Assembly (NCBI GenBank): GCA_903855945.1
Contig: CAIOAK010000118.1
Coordinates: 1 to 54,949 of the forward strand
DNA length: 54,949 nucleotides
From: an uncultured Anaeromyxobacter sp.
GTDB taxonomy: Bacteria > Myxococcota > Myxococcia > Myxococcales > Anaeromyxobacteraceae
Reading direction: 5' to 3'
Part shown: positions 7,708-16,519 of the stretch, one piece after another
How positions within the stretch are numbered: the stretch's first letter is position 1
Layout: every line of letters starts with the position of its first letter
Notes under the pieces: model-generated
The model's database searches: none
Seen by the model: the letters and a program-made list of their open reading frames with translations, nothing else
What the model was told of the DNA's origin: nothing
Translations under genes and position numbers: made by a program

Positions 7708-8573
7708 CGGTACTCCTCCACTCCTTCGGCCCCGGGAATCCCCTCGCCCAGCGTCTCCCGCGCCTCCACCATGATCTCCCCCGTCCGGCCCGTCGCGTCG
7801 GGCGGATCCTGGACCATGCGCAGGAGGCGCAGCTTGGCCATCTCCAGGATGGCGAGGAACGAGGCGATGATCGCTCCCCGCCCGCTCGCTCCGGCCTCGA
7901 GAAGCAGGTCCACGAAGGAGACCCGCCGCCGGAGTCGCAGGACCTCGGCCACCCGGCTGATGGCATCGGTGATGGAGAGCCGATCGCCCTGTATCTCGTG
8001 GAGGGACTCGGGCTTCACGTTCGCGAGCGCCCGGTCGAGCGCCTCGATGAGCTGGAAGACGGAGACCTCGGCGAGCCCGTCCGGCCCGTCCGGCTGGGCG
8101 AGGCGCGCCACGCGTGCGCGTCGGTTGAACACGTCCCGATCGAGGATGTCGTGCCGGCCGAGCTCCTCGGCGGCGGCCCGGTACTTCTGGTACTCGAGCA
8201 GGCGCCGCACCAGCTCCGCCCGCGGGTCCCCCTGCTCCTCGCCGGGCTCGGCATCCTCGGCCACCTCGGTGCGCGGCAGCAGGAGCTTCGACTTCACCAG
8301 CATGAGCTGGGCCGCCATCTGGAGGAACTCACCGGCGACGTCGATGTCCATCTCCTGCATCGTGCGGATCGTCTCCAGATAAGCCTGGGTGATCTGGGCG
8401 ATGGGGATGTCGAAGATGTCCACCTGGTGCTCGGCCACCAGGTGGAGGAGCAGGTCGAGCGGCCCCTCGAAGGGCGGCTCTCCGGGGCGGGCCGGAGGGA
8501 GCCGTACGCGGAACGCGAGCGTCGCCGGAGCGTCGGCCCCGGTGGGGCCCGGGGTGGCCGGCTCGGAGGTCAT
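7704..8573 (-). CDS. scpA: segregation and condensation protein A (kleisin)
   Basis: This 289-residue ScpA-family kleisin shows the N-terminal signature FEGPLDLLLHLVAEHQVDIF and DIPIAQITQAYL, the stretch AGEFLQMAAQLMLVKSKLLL, and a C-terminal winged-helix-like end (IIASFLAILEMAKLRLLRM). It bridges the Smc heads and binds ScpB in the condensin complex. The ATG at 8573 overlaps the trpS stop (ATGA). An acidic middle segment (EVAEDAEPGEEQGD) is normal for the family. Identification is secure. Confidence 0.95.
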   Translation of the reverse strand: MTSEPATPGPTGADAPATLAFRVRLPPARPGEPPFEGPLDLLLHLVAEHQVDIFDIPIAQITQAYLETIRTMQEMDIDVAGEFLQMAAQLMLVKSKLLLPRTEVAEDAEPGEEQGDPRAELVRRLLEYQKYRAAAEELGRHDILDRDVFNRRARVARLAQPDGPDGLAEVSVFQLIEALDRALANVKPESLHEIQGDRLSITDAISRVAEVLRLRRRVSFVDLLLEAGASGRGAIIASFLAILEMAKLRLLRMVQDPPDATGRTGEIMVEARETLGEGIPGAEGVEEYR

Positions 8574-9574
8574 GGAGGGGCGTCGAGCGCCATGGCTGCG
8601 CGCACCTGCTCCATGGTCCGGGCTGCCTCGGTGCGGGCCCGCGCGGTCCCGTCGCGGACGACGTCCCGCACGAAATCGGGGCGGGCGAGCAGCTTCTCCC
8701 GGGCCTCCCGAAGGCGATCCTGGTCGGGGAGCAGCCGCTCGAGCAGCTTCTTCTTGCAGTCCACGCAGCCGATCCCGGCGGTCCGGCAGTTCTCGTTCAC
8801 CCAGGCCCGGGTCTCCGGGGTGCTGTAGATCCGGTGCAGGTAGTAGACGCCGCAGACCTCGGGATCGCCCGGGTCCTGGCGCCGCTTGCGGGCCGGATCG
8901 GTGACCGCTCCCATCACCTTCTTCGTGGTGGTGTCGGCCGGCTCGCCGAGCTCGATGGCGTTGCCGTAGCTCTTCGACATCTTGCGGCCGTCGGTCCCCA
9001 CCACCTTGGCGGCCTCGGTGAGAAGCGGCTTCGGCTCGGGGAAGACCTCGCCGTAGTGGAAGTTGAACTTCCGGGCGATCTCCCGCGTCAGTTCCAGGTG
9101 GGTGACCTGGTCGGCACCCACCGGCACCATCGTGGCCTTGTAGAGGATGATGTCGGCCGCCATGAGCACCGGGTAGCCGAGGAATCCGTAGAGGGCGAGA
9201 TCCCGGTCGGTGATCTGCTCCCGCAGCTCCTTGTAGGACGGGGAGCGCTCCAGCCAGCCGATGGGGGTGATCATGCCGAGGAGCAGGAAGAGCTCGGCGT
9301 GCTCCTTCACCTGGCTCTGGACGAAGAGCACCGTCCGTTCGGGGTCGATGCCGGCCGCCAGGAAGTCCACGAACATCTCGAACTCGGCCTGCTTCAGCTT
9401 CTCCGTCTCGTGGTAGCTCGTCGTGAGCGCGTGCCAGTCGGCGCTGAAGAAGTGGGCCCGGGTGGTCTCCTGGAGCTTCACCCAGTTGGCGATGGCGCCG
9501 TGCAGGTGGCCGAGGTGGAGCCGGCCGGTGGGGCGCATGCCGGAGACGACGATGGGCAGCTTCGGATCGTTCAT
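8570..9574 (-). CDS. trpS: tryptophanyl-tRNA synthetase, iron-sulfur type
   Basis: This 334-residue class Ic synthetase charges tRNA-Trp. The HIGH-equivalent is TGRLHLGHLHG (16-26), the KMSKS loop is GRKMSKSYGN (197-206), and VGADQVTHLELTREIARKFN is typical. Four cysteines, Cys241, Cys263, Cys270 and Cys273, are spaced C-x21-C-x6-C-x2-C. This is almost identical to the C-x22-C-x6-C-x2-C ligand set of the [4Fe-4S] TrpRS of Thermotoga maritima and should bind a cluster near the anticodon-binding region. The ATG at 9574 follows the M50 protease gene by 11 bases; the longer upstream frame is a shadow. Confidence 0.96.
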   Translation of the reverse strand: MNDPKLPIVVSGMRPTGRLHLGHLHGAIANWVKLQETTRAHFFSADWHALTTSYHETEKLKQAEFEMFVDFLAAGIDPERTVLFVQSQVKEHAELFLLLGMITPIGWLERSPSYKELREQITDRDLALYGFLGYPVLMAADIILYKATMVPVGADQVTHLELTREIARKFNFHYGEVFPEPKPLLTEAAKVVGTDGRKMSKSYGNAIELGEPADTTTKKVMGAVTDPARKRRQDPGDPEVCGVYYLHRIYSTPETRAWVNENCRTAGIGCVDCKKKLLERLLPDQDRLREAREKLLARPDFVRDVVRDGTARARTEAARTMEQVRAAMALDAPP

Positions 9575-9585
9575 GGAGCGGGCCC

Positions 9586-10257
9586 TCAGGCGATGAGGCT
9601 GGCGAGGCGGATCAGCGCGTCGATGGCGGCGTTGACGGGGACGGCGATGAACCGCCAGCCGAAGAAGACCAGCGCGAGCAGGAAGAACATGGAGAAGCGG
9701 GAGAAGGTTTCCCAGCCCGCCCGGAAGCGGGCCGGCAGGAAGGCGTCCACGATCCGGCTGCCGTCGAGCGGCGGGACCGGCAGGAGGTTGAAGACCGCCA
9801 GGACCACGTTCATCTGGATCATGCTGAACAGGAAGGCGGCGGCGATGTGGGGCGCGCTCCGCTCCCCGGCCGCACGGCCCAGATCGGGCGAGATGCGGGC
9901 CACGATACCGAGCAGGACCGCCGACACCACGCCGAGCAGGAGGTTGGCGAACGGTCCCGCCAGCGCCGAGATCATCATCCCCTTCCCCATGTCGATCCCG
10001 GGCCGGAATCGGGACGGGTTGATGGGGACGGGCTTGGCCCACCCGAACGGCACGTTCAGGAGCGGGAGGATGAAGGTCCCGATCGGGTCGGCGTGCGCCA
10101 GGGGGTTGAGGGTGAGCCGCCCCAGACGCTCCGCGGTGTCGTCCCCGAGCTTCCGGGCACTCCAGGCGTGGGCGAACTCGTGGACGGTGAGGGAGAGCAG
10201 CAGGACGGGGATGTAGAGCAGCAGCCGCCCGACGATGCCCTGAAGGGAAAGGTCCAA
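9586..10257 (-). CDS. site-2 protease family (M50) membrane zinc metalloprotease
   Basis: This multi-pass membrane peptidase has the M50 zinc motif LTVHEFAHAW (HExxH) in the first membrane helix and the second-site motif LPVPPLDGSRIVDAFLP, whose Asp is the third ligand. Between them are GMMISALAGPFANLLLGVVS and AHADPIGTFILPL. The small SpoIVFB/YwhC-type fold has no PDZ domain. I chose TTG 10257 because GGAG lies five bases upstream and the product then starts cleanly before the first helix (223 residues). ATG 10347, overlapping the xerD stop, would add 30 low-quality residues (MMARTPRGAP...). Substrate unknown. It sits between xerD and trpS, as often seen in related genomes. Confidence 0.88.
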   Translation of the reverse strand: MDLSLQGIVGRLLLYIPVLLLSLTVHEFAHAWSARKLGDDTAERLGRLTLNPLAHADPIGTFILPLLNVPFGWAKPVPINPSRFRPGIDMGKGMMISALAGPFANLLLGVVSAVLLGIVARISPDLGRAAGERSAPHIAAAFLFSMIQMNVVLAVFNLLPVPPLDGSRIVDAFLPARFRAGWETFSRFSMFFLLALVFFGWRFIAVPVNAAIDALIRLASLIA

Positions 10258-10343
10258 GAAATCTCCGGAAGAAAGGACGGTTGAGTAGCACCCACAGCCC
10301 CCCCGGTCAACGCGCCCGGGGGCGCCCCGGGGAGTCCGCGCCA

Positions 10344-11273
10344 TCAAGCCCGGGGGTGGTGCCGGGCGTGGAGGCGGCGCGCCTGGGTGCGGTCCACGTG
10401 GGTGTAGCTCCCGGTGGTCGTGACGTCGGCGTGGCCGAGCATCGACTGCACGGCGCGGAGGTCGGCACCCCCCTCCAGGAGGTGGGTGGCGAAGCTGTGG
10501 CGGAGCTTGTGGGGGGAGATGGCCCGGGCGATCCCCGCGGCCCGGGCGTAGCGGCCGAGCAGCTTCCAGAACCCCTGGCGGGTCATGCGTCGCCCGCGGG
10601 GCGTCACGAAGAGGTCCCGGCTGCGCCGTCCGTGGAGCATCCGGTCGCGGGGGGACCCGAGCCAGGTCCGGATCGTCTCGGCCGCCGGAGCCCCCACCGG
10701 CACGAGCCGCTCCTTGTTCCCCTTTCCGCGGGCGAGCAGGACGCGGGACTCGAGATCGACCTGGTTCACCTCGAGCGTGACCAGCTCCGATACCCGGAGG
10801 CCGGTCGCGTAGAGGAGCTCCAGCATGGCCCGATCGCGGATGGCCGCGAGCCCCTTCCCCTTGCGGGGGGCCGCGAGGAGCCGATCCACCTCGTCCCGCG
10901 TGAGGAGCGACGGAAGCTTTCGGGCGCGCCGGGGCGCATCGACCTCGTCGGTCGGGTCGGCCCGGGCGATCCGCTCCGAGACGAGCAGACGGTGAAATCC
11001 CCGGATGGCCGAGAGCGCCCGGGCCTGGCTTCGAGCCGAGATCCCATCCCCGGTGAGGGCTGCGAGGTGGGCCTGGACGTCGGGGCGCCCGACCGCGTCC
11101 CAGTCCCCCTTCCCCGAGTCGGCGAGGAACAGGAGGTATCGACGGACGTCCCGGGCGTAGGACTCGACCGAGTTGGCCGAGAGCCCCTTCTCCACGCGGA
11201 GGTGGGCGAGGAAGAGGTCGAGCGCCGGTGCGAGCGGTCCGACCGGGACCGGCGCGGCCTCGCGGCGGGCCAT
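10344..11273 (-). CDS. xerD: XerC/XerD-type site-specific tyrosine recombinase
   Basis: This 309-residue tyrosine recombinase has an N-terminal SAM-like core-binding domain (LAPALDLFLAHLRVEKGLSA) and a catalytic domain. Catalytic residues are visible: Arg in LLYATGLRVSELVTL, Lys in GKGNKERLVPVG, H-x-x-R in ISPHKLRHSFATHLL, His in MLGHADVTTTGSYTHV, and the nucleophilic Tyr in the same segment. The family resolves chromosome dimers at dif during division. XerD fits better than XerC by overall pattern, but the two are hard to separate by eye. The start codon shares one base with the tsaC stop, so it is coupled to tsaC. No integron or phage context is present. Confidence 0.9.
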   Translation of the reverse strand: MARREAAPVPVGPLAPALDLFLAHLRVEKGLSANSVESYARDVRRYLLFLADSGKGDWDAVGRPDVQAHLAALTGDGISARSQARALSAIRGFHRLLVSERIARADPTDEVDAPRRARKLPSLLTRDEVDRLLAAPRKGKGLAAIRDRAMLELLYATGLRVSELVTLEVNQVDLESRVLLARGKGNKERLVPVGAPAAETIRTWLGSPRDRMLHGRRSRDLFVTPRGRRMTRQGFWKLLGRYARAAGIARAISPHKLRHSFATHLLEGGADLRAVQSMLGHADVTTTGSYTHVDRTQARRLHARHHPRA

Positions 11274-11887
11274 CAGAGGTCGGAGGCGTCGCCCTTCCCG
11301 ACGCGCGTCACCACCGGCTGCGGGCCGGTGAGGTTCACGACCGTGGAGGGCTCGTCGGGCTGGTAGCCGCCGTCCAGGATCAGCTCGAGGCCGTGTCCCA
11401 GCCGGTCGCGGATGTCCCGGGCGTCGATGAGCACCTCGCCGTCGGGAGTGGCCGCCGAGGTCGAGACCACCGGGTGGGCGAGCTTCCGGACGATCTCGAG
11501 CGCCACCGGGCTCGCCGGCAGGCGGACGCCGACCGTCTTCTGGCGCCGCAGCGCGAGCTCGGGCACGAGGCGCGTGGCGGGGAGCACGAAGGTGAACGGG
11601 CCCGGGGTCTTCCGGCGCAGGACCCGGAAGGCTGCGTTGTCGAGCATGGCGTAACGCGCCACCTCGGCCAGGTCGGAGCAGATGAAGGAGAGCTCGTGGG
11701 TGTGCGGCAGCTGCTTCAGCTGGTAGATGCGCTCGATGGCCCGCTTGTCGAAGAGGTCGCAGGCGATGGCGTAATAGGTGTCGGTCGGAAAGGCGACGAG
11801 CCCCCCGGAGGCGAGGATGCTCACCGCCTTCTCCACCACCCGCGGCTGGGGGTGTTCCGCGTCGATGCTCCAGATGGGCGCCGTCAT
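11273..11887 (-). CDS. tsaC: L-threonylcarbamoyladenylate synthase (YrdC/Sua5 family)
   Basis: This 204-residue YrdC-domain protein makes threonylcarbamoyl-AMP from threonine, bicarbonate and ATP, the first step of t6A37 tRNA modification. Typical stretches are ILASGGLVAFPTDTYYAIAC, KRAIERIYQLKQLP, LRRKTPGPFTFVLPAT, KTVGVRLPASPVALEIVRKL and PVVSTSAATPDGEVL, which line the nucleotide and threonine pockets. There is no Sua5 C-terminal domain, so it is the short TsaC form. A candidate internal promoter lies in the 40-base gap after glnD. The stop touches the xerD start. Confidence 0.93.
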   Translation of the reverse strand: MTAPIWSIDAEHPQPRVVEKAVSILASGGLVAFPTDTYYAIACDLFDKRAIERIYQLKQLPHTHELSFICSDLAEVARYAMLDNAAFRVLRRKTPGPFTFVLPATRLVPELALRRQKTVGVRLPASPVALEIVRKLAHPVVSTSAATPDGEVLIDARDIRDRLGHGLELILDGGYQPDEPSTVVNLTGPQPVVTRVGKGDASDL

Positions 11888-11903
11888 GGCCAGACCTGGG
11901 TGA

Positions 11904-11931
11904 AGGTTACCAGGGGGGCTGGCCGGGTCAA
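11904..11931 (-). promoter_or_regulatory. candidate promoter for tsaC-xerD
   Basis: On the minus strand TTGACC (11931-11926) is separated by 16 bases from TAACCT (11909-11904), in the glnD-tsaC gap; the -35 overlaps the glnD stop codon. It would allow tsaC and downstream genes to be transcribed independently of glnD. Confidence 0.35.
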
Positions 11932-14705
11932 TTGCGCATCAACGCCTGGGTGACGGTCTCGATGATCCGCCGCCCTTCCTCTCCCTCCACCCGGCGCCCC
12001 TCGCGGTTCCGCACGTAGAAGGCGTCCGCCGCGCGATGCCCCTCGGTGGTGATGCGCGCCAGGTCCACCCTGAGCCCCAGGCCGAAGAAGGTGCGGGAGA
12101 GCGTGTGCAGGAGCCCCACCCGGTCGGCGGTGAACACGTCCACCACGGTGTGGTGACGGGAGCTGTCGTTGTCGATGACCACCTTGGTGGCGACCCGCGG
12201 AAGCGGCCGGGCCGGCAGGGGCGAAGCCTTGAGCCTCCGCGCCATGAGCTCCTCGAGGTTCACGTCCTCGACGAGCACGCGCTGGAGATCGGCACGGGCG
12301 GCGTGCCAGCGGGTCGGCTCCACCGCCCCCCCATCGGGTCCACGAAGCTCGAAGAGGTCGAGGGCGCGTCCGCCGATCCACCCGAGCGCGGGCTCGGCGG
12401 GGGTGGAGAAGACCTCGGCGTGCTGGATGTCGATCCGGTGAGCCGCGAGCACGCCGGCCACGAGGGCCAGGAGGCCGGCACGGTCGGGCGCGGTGAGCGC
12501 GAGATCCGAGTGTCCGAGCGTCGGGCGGTGGCGAACCACCGCGGCGAGCGGCCTGCGTCGTCCCATCCCGAGGAGACGGAGGTGGCGGGGCGCCTGGGCC
12601 GGCAGCTCGGTGAGGAAGTAGCGAGCCGGCATGGCCGCGATGAAGCGCTCCTGCTCCGCGGCGGGAACGCCCCGCGCGGCGAGCGAGGCGGCGACGGCGG
12701 CGCGCCCGCTCGCCTCGTGGGTTCCGGGGATTGGCCGGGCGCTCCCTCCCCCCGCGGCCAGCACGCTGCGGGTCTTCTCGTGGAGATCGCGGAGCAGCCT
12801 TCCCTTCCAGTCGGTCCAGGTCTTGGGGCCGACCGTGGAGATGTCGGCGTAGGTGAGGAGGTAGAGCTTGTCGAGTCGATCGACGGTGCCGACCTCGTCG
12901 GCGAAGGAGTGGATGAGGTCGGGGTCGGAGAGGTCACGACGCTGGGCGATGCTGGCCATCCGCAGGTGCTTCAGGACGAGCCACTCCACATCGGCCGCCT
13001 CGGCCGGGTCGATGCCCATCCGCACGCACGCCGCGGCGGCGATCTCCGCGCCGCGCACGGAATGGTCCGTGCCGGAGCCCTTCCCGATGTCGTGGAACAG
13101 GGTTCCCAGGTAGAGGCCGAGCGGGTGCGAGAGCCCCTGCATGAGGGAGGTGATCCCCTCGACCTGGACGTCGCCGTTGCGCAGCGCGAGGAGCCGGCGC
13201 ACCGCGAAGAGGCTGTGAACGTCCACGGTGTACACGTGGTACAGGTCGATCTGGCGCCGGGCCGTCACGCGCGCGAACTCGGGGATCACCCGCTCCAGCA
13301 CCCCCATCTCGTGCATCAGGGGGAGGAAGCGCCCGCGGGTCCCGGGCCGGGTGAGCATCGCGATCAGCTCCTGGTTCAGCTCCGGATCGGCCGCTGCCTC
13401 GGGCGGGAGGTCGCTGGCCGCCTGGGCGGCGAGATCGCGGGCGAACGGGTAGAGGTCGAGCCCCTCCCGGTCGGCGGTGGAGAAGAGCCGGACGAGCGCC
13501 GCCGGGGACCGCTTCAGGACCTCCCGGTCGGCGATCGTGAGCCGCTCGCGAAACACCTTGAACTCCCCGCCGGCGATGGGGCGCGCGTCCGGGCTCAGGT
13601 TCTGGGGCTCGGCACCCTTCCGAGACGCGACGGCCTCCGCGCGACGCCAGGGCTTGGCGCGGGTCGCCTCCAGGCAGCGGTCCACGAGCGCATCGCTGGC
13701 GACGAGGATGGTCTTCGCGGCCAGGTAGTAGTGGCGCATGAAGTCCTCGGGCGCCCGGTCCCCCTCTCCGTAGCCCAGGAAGGCCGCCAGCGGGGGCTGC
13801 AGGTCGAAGGTGATCTGGTCGGTCTTGCGCCCGGTCATGTAGTGGAGCTGGTTCCGGATGCGCCAGATGAAGTCCCGGGCGCGGCGAAGCTCGCGAACCT
13901 CCTGCTCCGGGAGGAGCGCGCGGGAGAGCAGCTCGGTGATGCCCGCCACCTTGAATCGGGCCCGGGCCAGCCAGAGCCCCATCTGGAGGTCGCGAAGTCC
14001 ACCCTCCGACTGCTTCAGATTCGGCTCGAGCAGGTAGATCGAGTCGCCGAACTTCTCCCGTCGCTCGCGGGCCTCCCGGGTCTTGTCGCCGATGAAGGCG
14101 TCTACCTTGGCCTGCGACAGGCCGTGGAGCTGGTCCCGCTCCAGCTCGCGGAAGAGGGCGCGGTCGCCTTGCAGGTGGCGGAGGTCGAGGAGTGCGGTGC
14201 GGGCGGTGTGATCGCTCGCGGCGAGCTCGTCGCAGCCATGGATGTCGCGGATCCCGTATCCCACCTCGAGCCGGAGATCCCAGAGCGCATAGAGGAACTT
14301 CTCGCTCGCCTCCTTCACGAACGGGCCGGGGTCCCGCTTCTCGTGAAGCACGAGCAGGTCGACGTCGCTGTAGGGGGCGAGCTCGCGACGGCCGTACCCT
14401 CCGAGCGCCACGAGAGCGACCGGCGTGGCCGGATGGGTCCTTGCGGCGTGGGCCAGGGACTGGTCCCAGATGGTCCCGAGGATCCGGTCCATCGCGGCGC
14501 TCTGGAGCCGGACCACCGTGTGTCCGCTTCCGCCGGCGCGGTGGACGCCCTCCACGTATCCGCGCAGGGTTCCGAAATCGATCTTCACGTCGCCGGTGAG
14601 AGGGGGCATCGCCTCGAGGCGAGACTCGAACTCGTACGGCGCAGACTTGGGGAGCTTGGCGAAGGAGGCGTCCTGGACCAGCATGCGAAAGGGGCTATAG
14701 CCCAA
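11928..14705 (-). CDS. glnD: bifunctional [protein-PII] uridylyltransferase / uridylyl-removing enzyme
   Basis: This 925-residue GlnD reversibly uridylylates the nitrogen-signalling PII protein in response to glutamine. Domains in order: nucleotidyltransferase at about 90-120 with GGYGRRELAPYSDVDLL (GG and DxD residues present); a helical linker with SEGGLRDLQMGLWLAR; an HD phosphohydrolase domain with GLYLGTLFHDIGKGSGTDHS; and two C-terminal ACT domains (starting SDLALTAPDRAGLLALVAGV and HHTVVDVFTADRVGLLHTLS). Length fits the family (~890-950). The TTG at 14705 is the longest start; ATG 14684 (MLVQDASF) is an alternative, and neither has a clear Shine-Dalgarno. It follows the amidase stop by three bases. 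Confidence 0.95.
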   Translation of the reverse strand: MGYSPFRMLVQDASFAKLPKSAPYEFESRLEAMPPLTGDVKIDFGTLRGYVEGVHRAGGSGHTVVRLQSAAMDRILGTIWDQSLAHAARTHPATPVALVALGGYGRRELAPYSDVDLLVLHEKRDPGPFVKEASEKFLYALWDLRLEVGYGIRDIHGCDELAASDHTARTALLDLRHLQGDRALFRELERDQLHGLSQAKVDAFIGDKTREARERREKFGDSIYLLEPNLKQSEGGLRDLQMGLWLARARFKVAGITELLSRALLPEQEVRELRRARDFIWRIRNQLHYMTGRKTDQITFDLQPPLAAFLGYGEGDRAPEDFMRHYYLAAKTILVASDALVDRCLEATRAKPWRRAEAVASRKGAEPQNLSPDARPIAGGEFKVFRERLTIADREVLKRSPAALVRLFSTADREGLDLYPFARDLAAQAASDLPPEAAADPELNQELIAMLTRPGTRGRFLPLMHEMGVLERVIPEFARVTARRQIDLYHVYTVDVHSLFAVRRLLALRNGDVQVEGITSLMQGLSHPLGLYLGTLFHDIGKGSGTDHSVRGAEIAAAACVRMGIDPAEAADVEWLVLKHLRMASIAQRRDLSDPDLIHSFADEVGTVDRLDKLYLLTYADISTVGPKTWTDWKGRLLRDLHEKTRSVLAAGGGSARPIPGTHEASGRAAVAASLAARGVPAAEQERFIAAMPARYFLTELPAQAPRHLRLLGMGRRRPLAAVVRHRPTLGHSDLALTAPDRAGLLALVAGVLAAHRIDIQHAEVFSTPAEPALGWIGGRALDLFELRGPDGGAVEPTRWHAARADLQRVLVEDVNLEELMARRLKASPLPARPLPRVATKVVIDNDSSRHHTVVDVFTADRVGLLHTLSRTFFGLGLRVDLARITTEGHRAADAFYVRNREGRRVEGEEGRRIIETVTQALMRN

Positions 14706-14708
14706 CCT

Positions 14709-16439
14709 TCAACGGGACGCCACGCGCCCGCGACCGGCGAAGTCGGACACCGCCCGGGTGACTCCCTCGGCGACGAGCTGCTGGTAGGCCGGCGAGCTGA
14801 GCCGCTTCTCCTCCTCCCGGTTGGAGATGAAGGCCGTCTCGACCAGAACCGCCGGCATCCGGGCCCCGAGCAGGACGTAGAAGAGCGCGCTCTTCACCCC
14901 CCGGTCCCGCACCGGCCCCTGGTTCTGCCGGGTGCGAGCCGTGATCTCCTTCTGGACGAGACGGGCGAGCGTGCGGGAGGCGCCGGCGCTGGCCTTGGAG
15001 TCCAGGTCGGTGAGGATGCGCTGCAGGTCCCGAGGGGCCTCCTCGAGTTCCATCGTCCCGTTCTCTCGCGCCGCCAGCCGCCGGGCGTAGCGGTCGTCGG
15101 TCACGTTGAGGAAGTAGGTCTCGACGCCGCTCCGGTCCCGGCGGGGATTGGCGTTCGTGTGGAGCGACACGAACAGGTCGCCCCGGGACAGGTTGGCGAT
15201 GGCGGTGCGCTCCTCGAGCTTCAGGTAGCGGTCGTCGGTCCGGGTGAGCGTGACCTGGAACCCTCCGGCGCGCAGCTTCTCGGCGAGCCGCTTCGCCATG
15301 GCGAGGGTGACGTCCTTCTCCTTCACGCCCCGGGGGCCGACGGCGCCGGTGTCGTGCCCCCCGTGCCCCGCGTCGATGATGACGTGCCGGATCGGACGCC
15401 GGTCGGCCTCGGTCTCCTCGTCGTCCCCGGTGGGGCGCGGCGCGGCCCGTGCCACCGCCTGCTCCCGTGGCTCGCGGATGCCGATGTCCACGATCAGTCG
15501 AGGAGGTTCACCTAGAGTGAATACCTGGAAGGCCTCCTTCCCCTTCAGCTCGAGGACCACGCGGACGGTGTCGGAGTCGAGCTGGGCGGCGCGGACCCGA
15601 TGCAGCAGGGTATCGGCGACCGTCCGCTCGGTCGCGGATCCGTCGAGCACCGCGGACTTCAGGTCGATCACGAGGCGGCGGGGATGCTGGGCGTCGGCCG
15701 GGATCTCCTGCTTCTCGAAGGAGGCCGCGTGGGAGAGGTAGACGGCGACACGCGTGTAGTCGCTGCTCGTCCAGGAGTGGACCTCGCTGACCCGCGCCGG
15801 CGCGGCGGAGCCAGCCGCCGGGTCGGGGGCGCCCGGCAGCTCCGCGATGGCCTCCGCCAGGGCGGGGTCGAGGTGCTCGTCCTCCTCGACGGCCGGAGCG
15901 GGAACCGCCGGGGGTGCCGGCTCGGCCTTCCGCGGAGTCGCGGTCACCACGGCCGGAGGTACCGCCTTCTTTCCCTTTGCGGCCGGGACGGGGGCGTCGC
16001 CGGCCTCCTTCCGGATGGCGACGGCGAGCGTTCCTGCCTGGGTCGTACCCGCCTTCGACGCGCGAGCCGCCAGCTTCAGCGCGGCCTCCCGGTCGGCCTC
16101 CACCGCGGAGAAGCGGTAGAGCGCGTACCGGGCGCGAGCGGCGTCGAGGAGTGCGGGACCGGTGTCGGGGCCACGAGCGGACCGCTCCAGCGCCCGGATC
16201 GCCCGCTCCCAGTTCTCGCGGTACCGCCGCTTGGCCGGGTTCTTCTTCACGGCGGCCAGCTCCGCCCGGGCCTTCTGGAGTGCCGGGGACGGGGATCGCG
16301 GCGTCGCGACCTTCGCGCTCGAGGTCGGTCGTGCTGGCTTGGCGCTCCCCTTCGCCTCGGCGAAACCGGGGCCGAGCAGGGCGAGGAGCATCGCGAGGGT
16401 CGCCGGGACGAGCCGGTTCCTGTGGCCGGAGGTGCGCAT
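14709..16439 (-). CDS. N-acetylmuramoyl-L-alanine amidase with AMIN domain (AmiC-type)
   Basis: This 576-residue exported cell-wall hydrolase starts with a signal peptide (LVPATLAMLLALLGPGFAEA). A helical TPR-like stretch follows (about 55-145), then a Pro/Ala/Lys linker and an AMIN septal-targeting domain (about 215-325: YTRVAVYLSHAASFEKQEIP, RLVIDLKSAVLDG, FTLGEPPRLIVDIG). The Amidase_3 catalytic domain spans about 348-570, with zinc ligands in VIIDAGHGGHDTGAVGP, LEERTAIANL, DLFVSLHTNA and a late catalytic Glu region (MPAVLVETAFISNREEEK). It cleaves the amide between MurNAc and the stem peptide to separate daughter cells. A G-rich Shine-Dalgarno precedes the ATG; a candidate promoter lies at 16451-16479. 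Confidence 0.93.
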   Translation of the reverse strand: MRTSGHRNRLVPATLAMLLALLGPGFAEAKGSAKPARPTSSAKVATPRSPSPALQKARAELAAVKKNPAKRRYRENWERAIRALERSARGPDTGPALLDAARARYALYRFSAVEADREAALKLAARASKAGTTQAGTLAVAIRKEAGDAPVPAAKGKKAVPPAVVTATPRKAEPAPPAVPAPAVEEDEHLDPALAEAIAELPGAPDPAAGSAAPARVSEVHSWTSSDYTRVAVYLSHAASFEKQEIPADAQHPRRLVIDLKSAVLDGSATERTVADTLLHRVRAAQLDSDTVRVVLELKGKEAFQVFTLGEPPRLIVDIGIREPREQAVARAAPRPTGDDEETEADRRPIRHVIIDAGHGGHDTGAVGPRGVKEKDVTLAMAKRLAEKLRAGGFQVTLTRTDDRYLKLEERTAIANLSRGDLFVSLHTNANPRRDRSGVETYFLNVTDDRYARRLAARENGTMELEEAPRDLQRILTDLDSKASAGASRTLARLVQKEITARTRQNQGPVRDRGVKSALFYVLLGARMPAVLVETAFISNREEEKRLSSPAYQQLVAEGVTRAVSDFAGRGRVASR

Positions 16440-16450
16440 CGGTCCCCCTC

Positions 16451-16479
16451 ACCCTACGCCGGGTGATATCGCGCGCCAG
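16451..16479 (-). promoter_or_regulatory. candidate promoter of amidase-glnD run
   Basis: On the minus strand CTGGCG (16479-16474), 17-base spacer, TAGGGT (16456-16451). The predicted start is only a few bases before the Shine-Dalgarno of the amidase ATG at 16439. It is divergent from a weak candidate elbB promoter whose -10 is TATGCT at 16487-16492. Confidence 0.35.
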
Positions 16480-16519
16480 TTTTCGGTATGCTCCCGGTTC
16501 CCATCTGCGGAGGTTCATC

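Noticed and set aside
6767-7966. 400-codon N-terminal extension of the RluB-like frame
   Set aside because: This region is scpB in another frame; the S4 domain begins directly after the TTG at 6766.
10344-11273. Tyrosine recombinase as an integrase of a mobile element
   Set aside because: Length and motifs match housekeeping XerC/D, and it is embedded in a conserved gene run with no attachment site or tRNA nearby.
12036-15515. 1159-codon open frame on the plus strand
   Set aside because: It is a low-complexity (Gly/Glu/Arg/Val-rich) shadow antisense to glnD and the amidase, both with strong family motifs.
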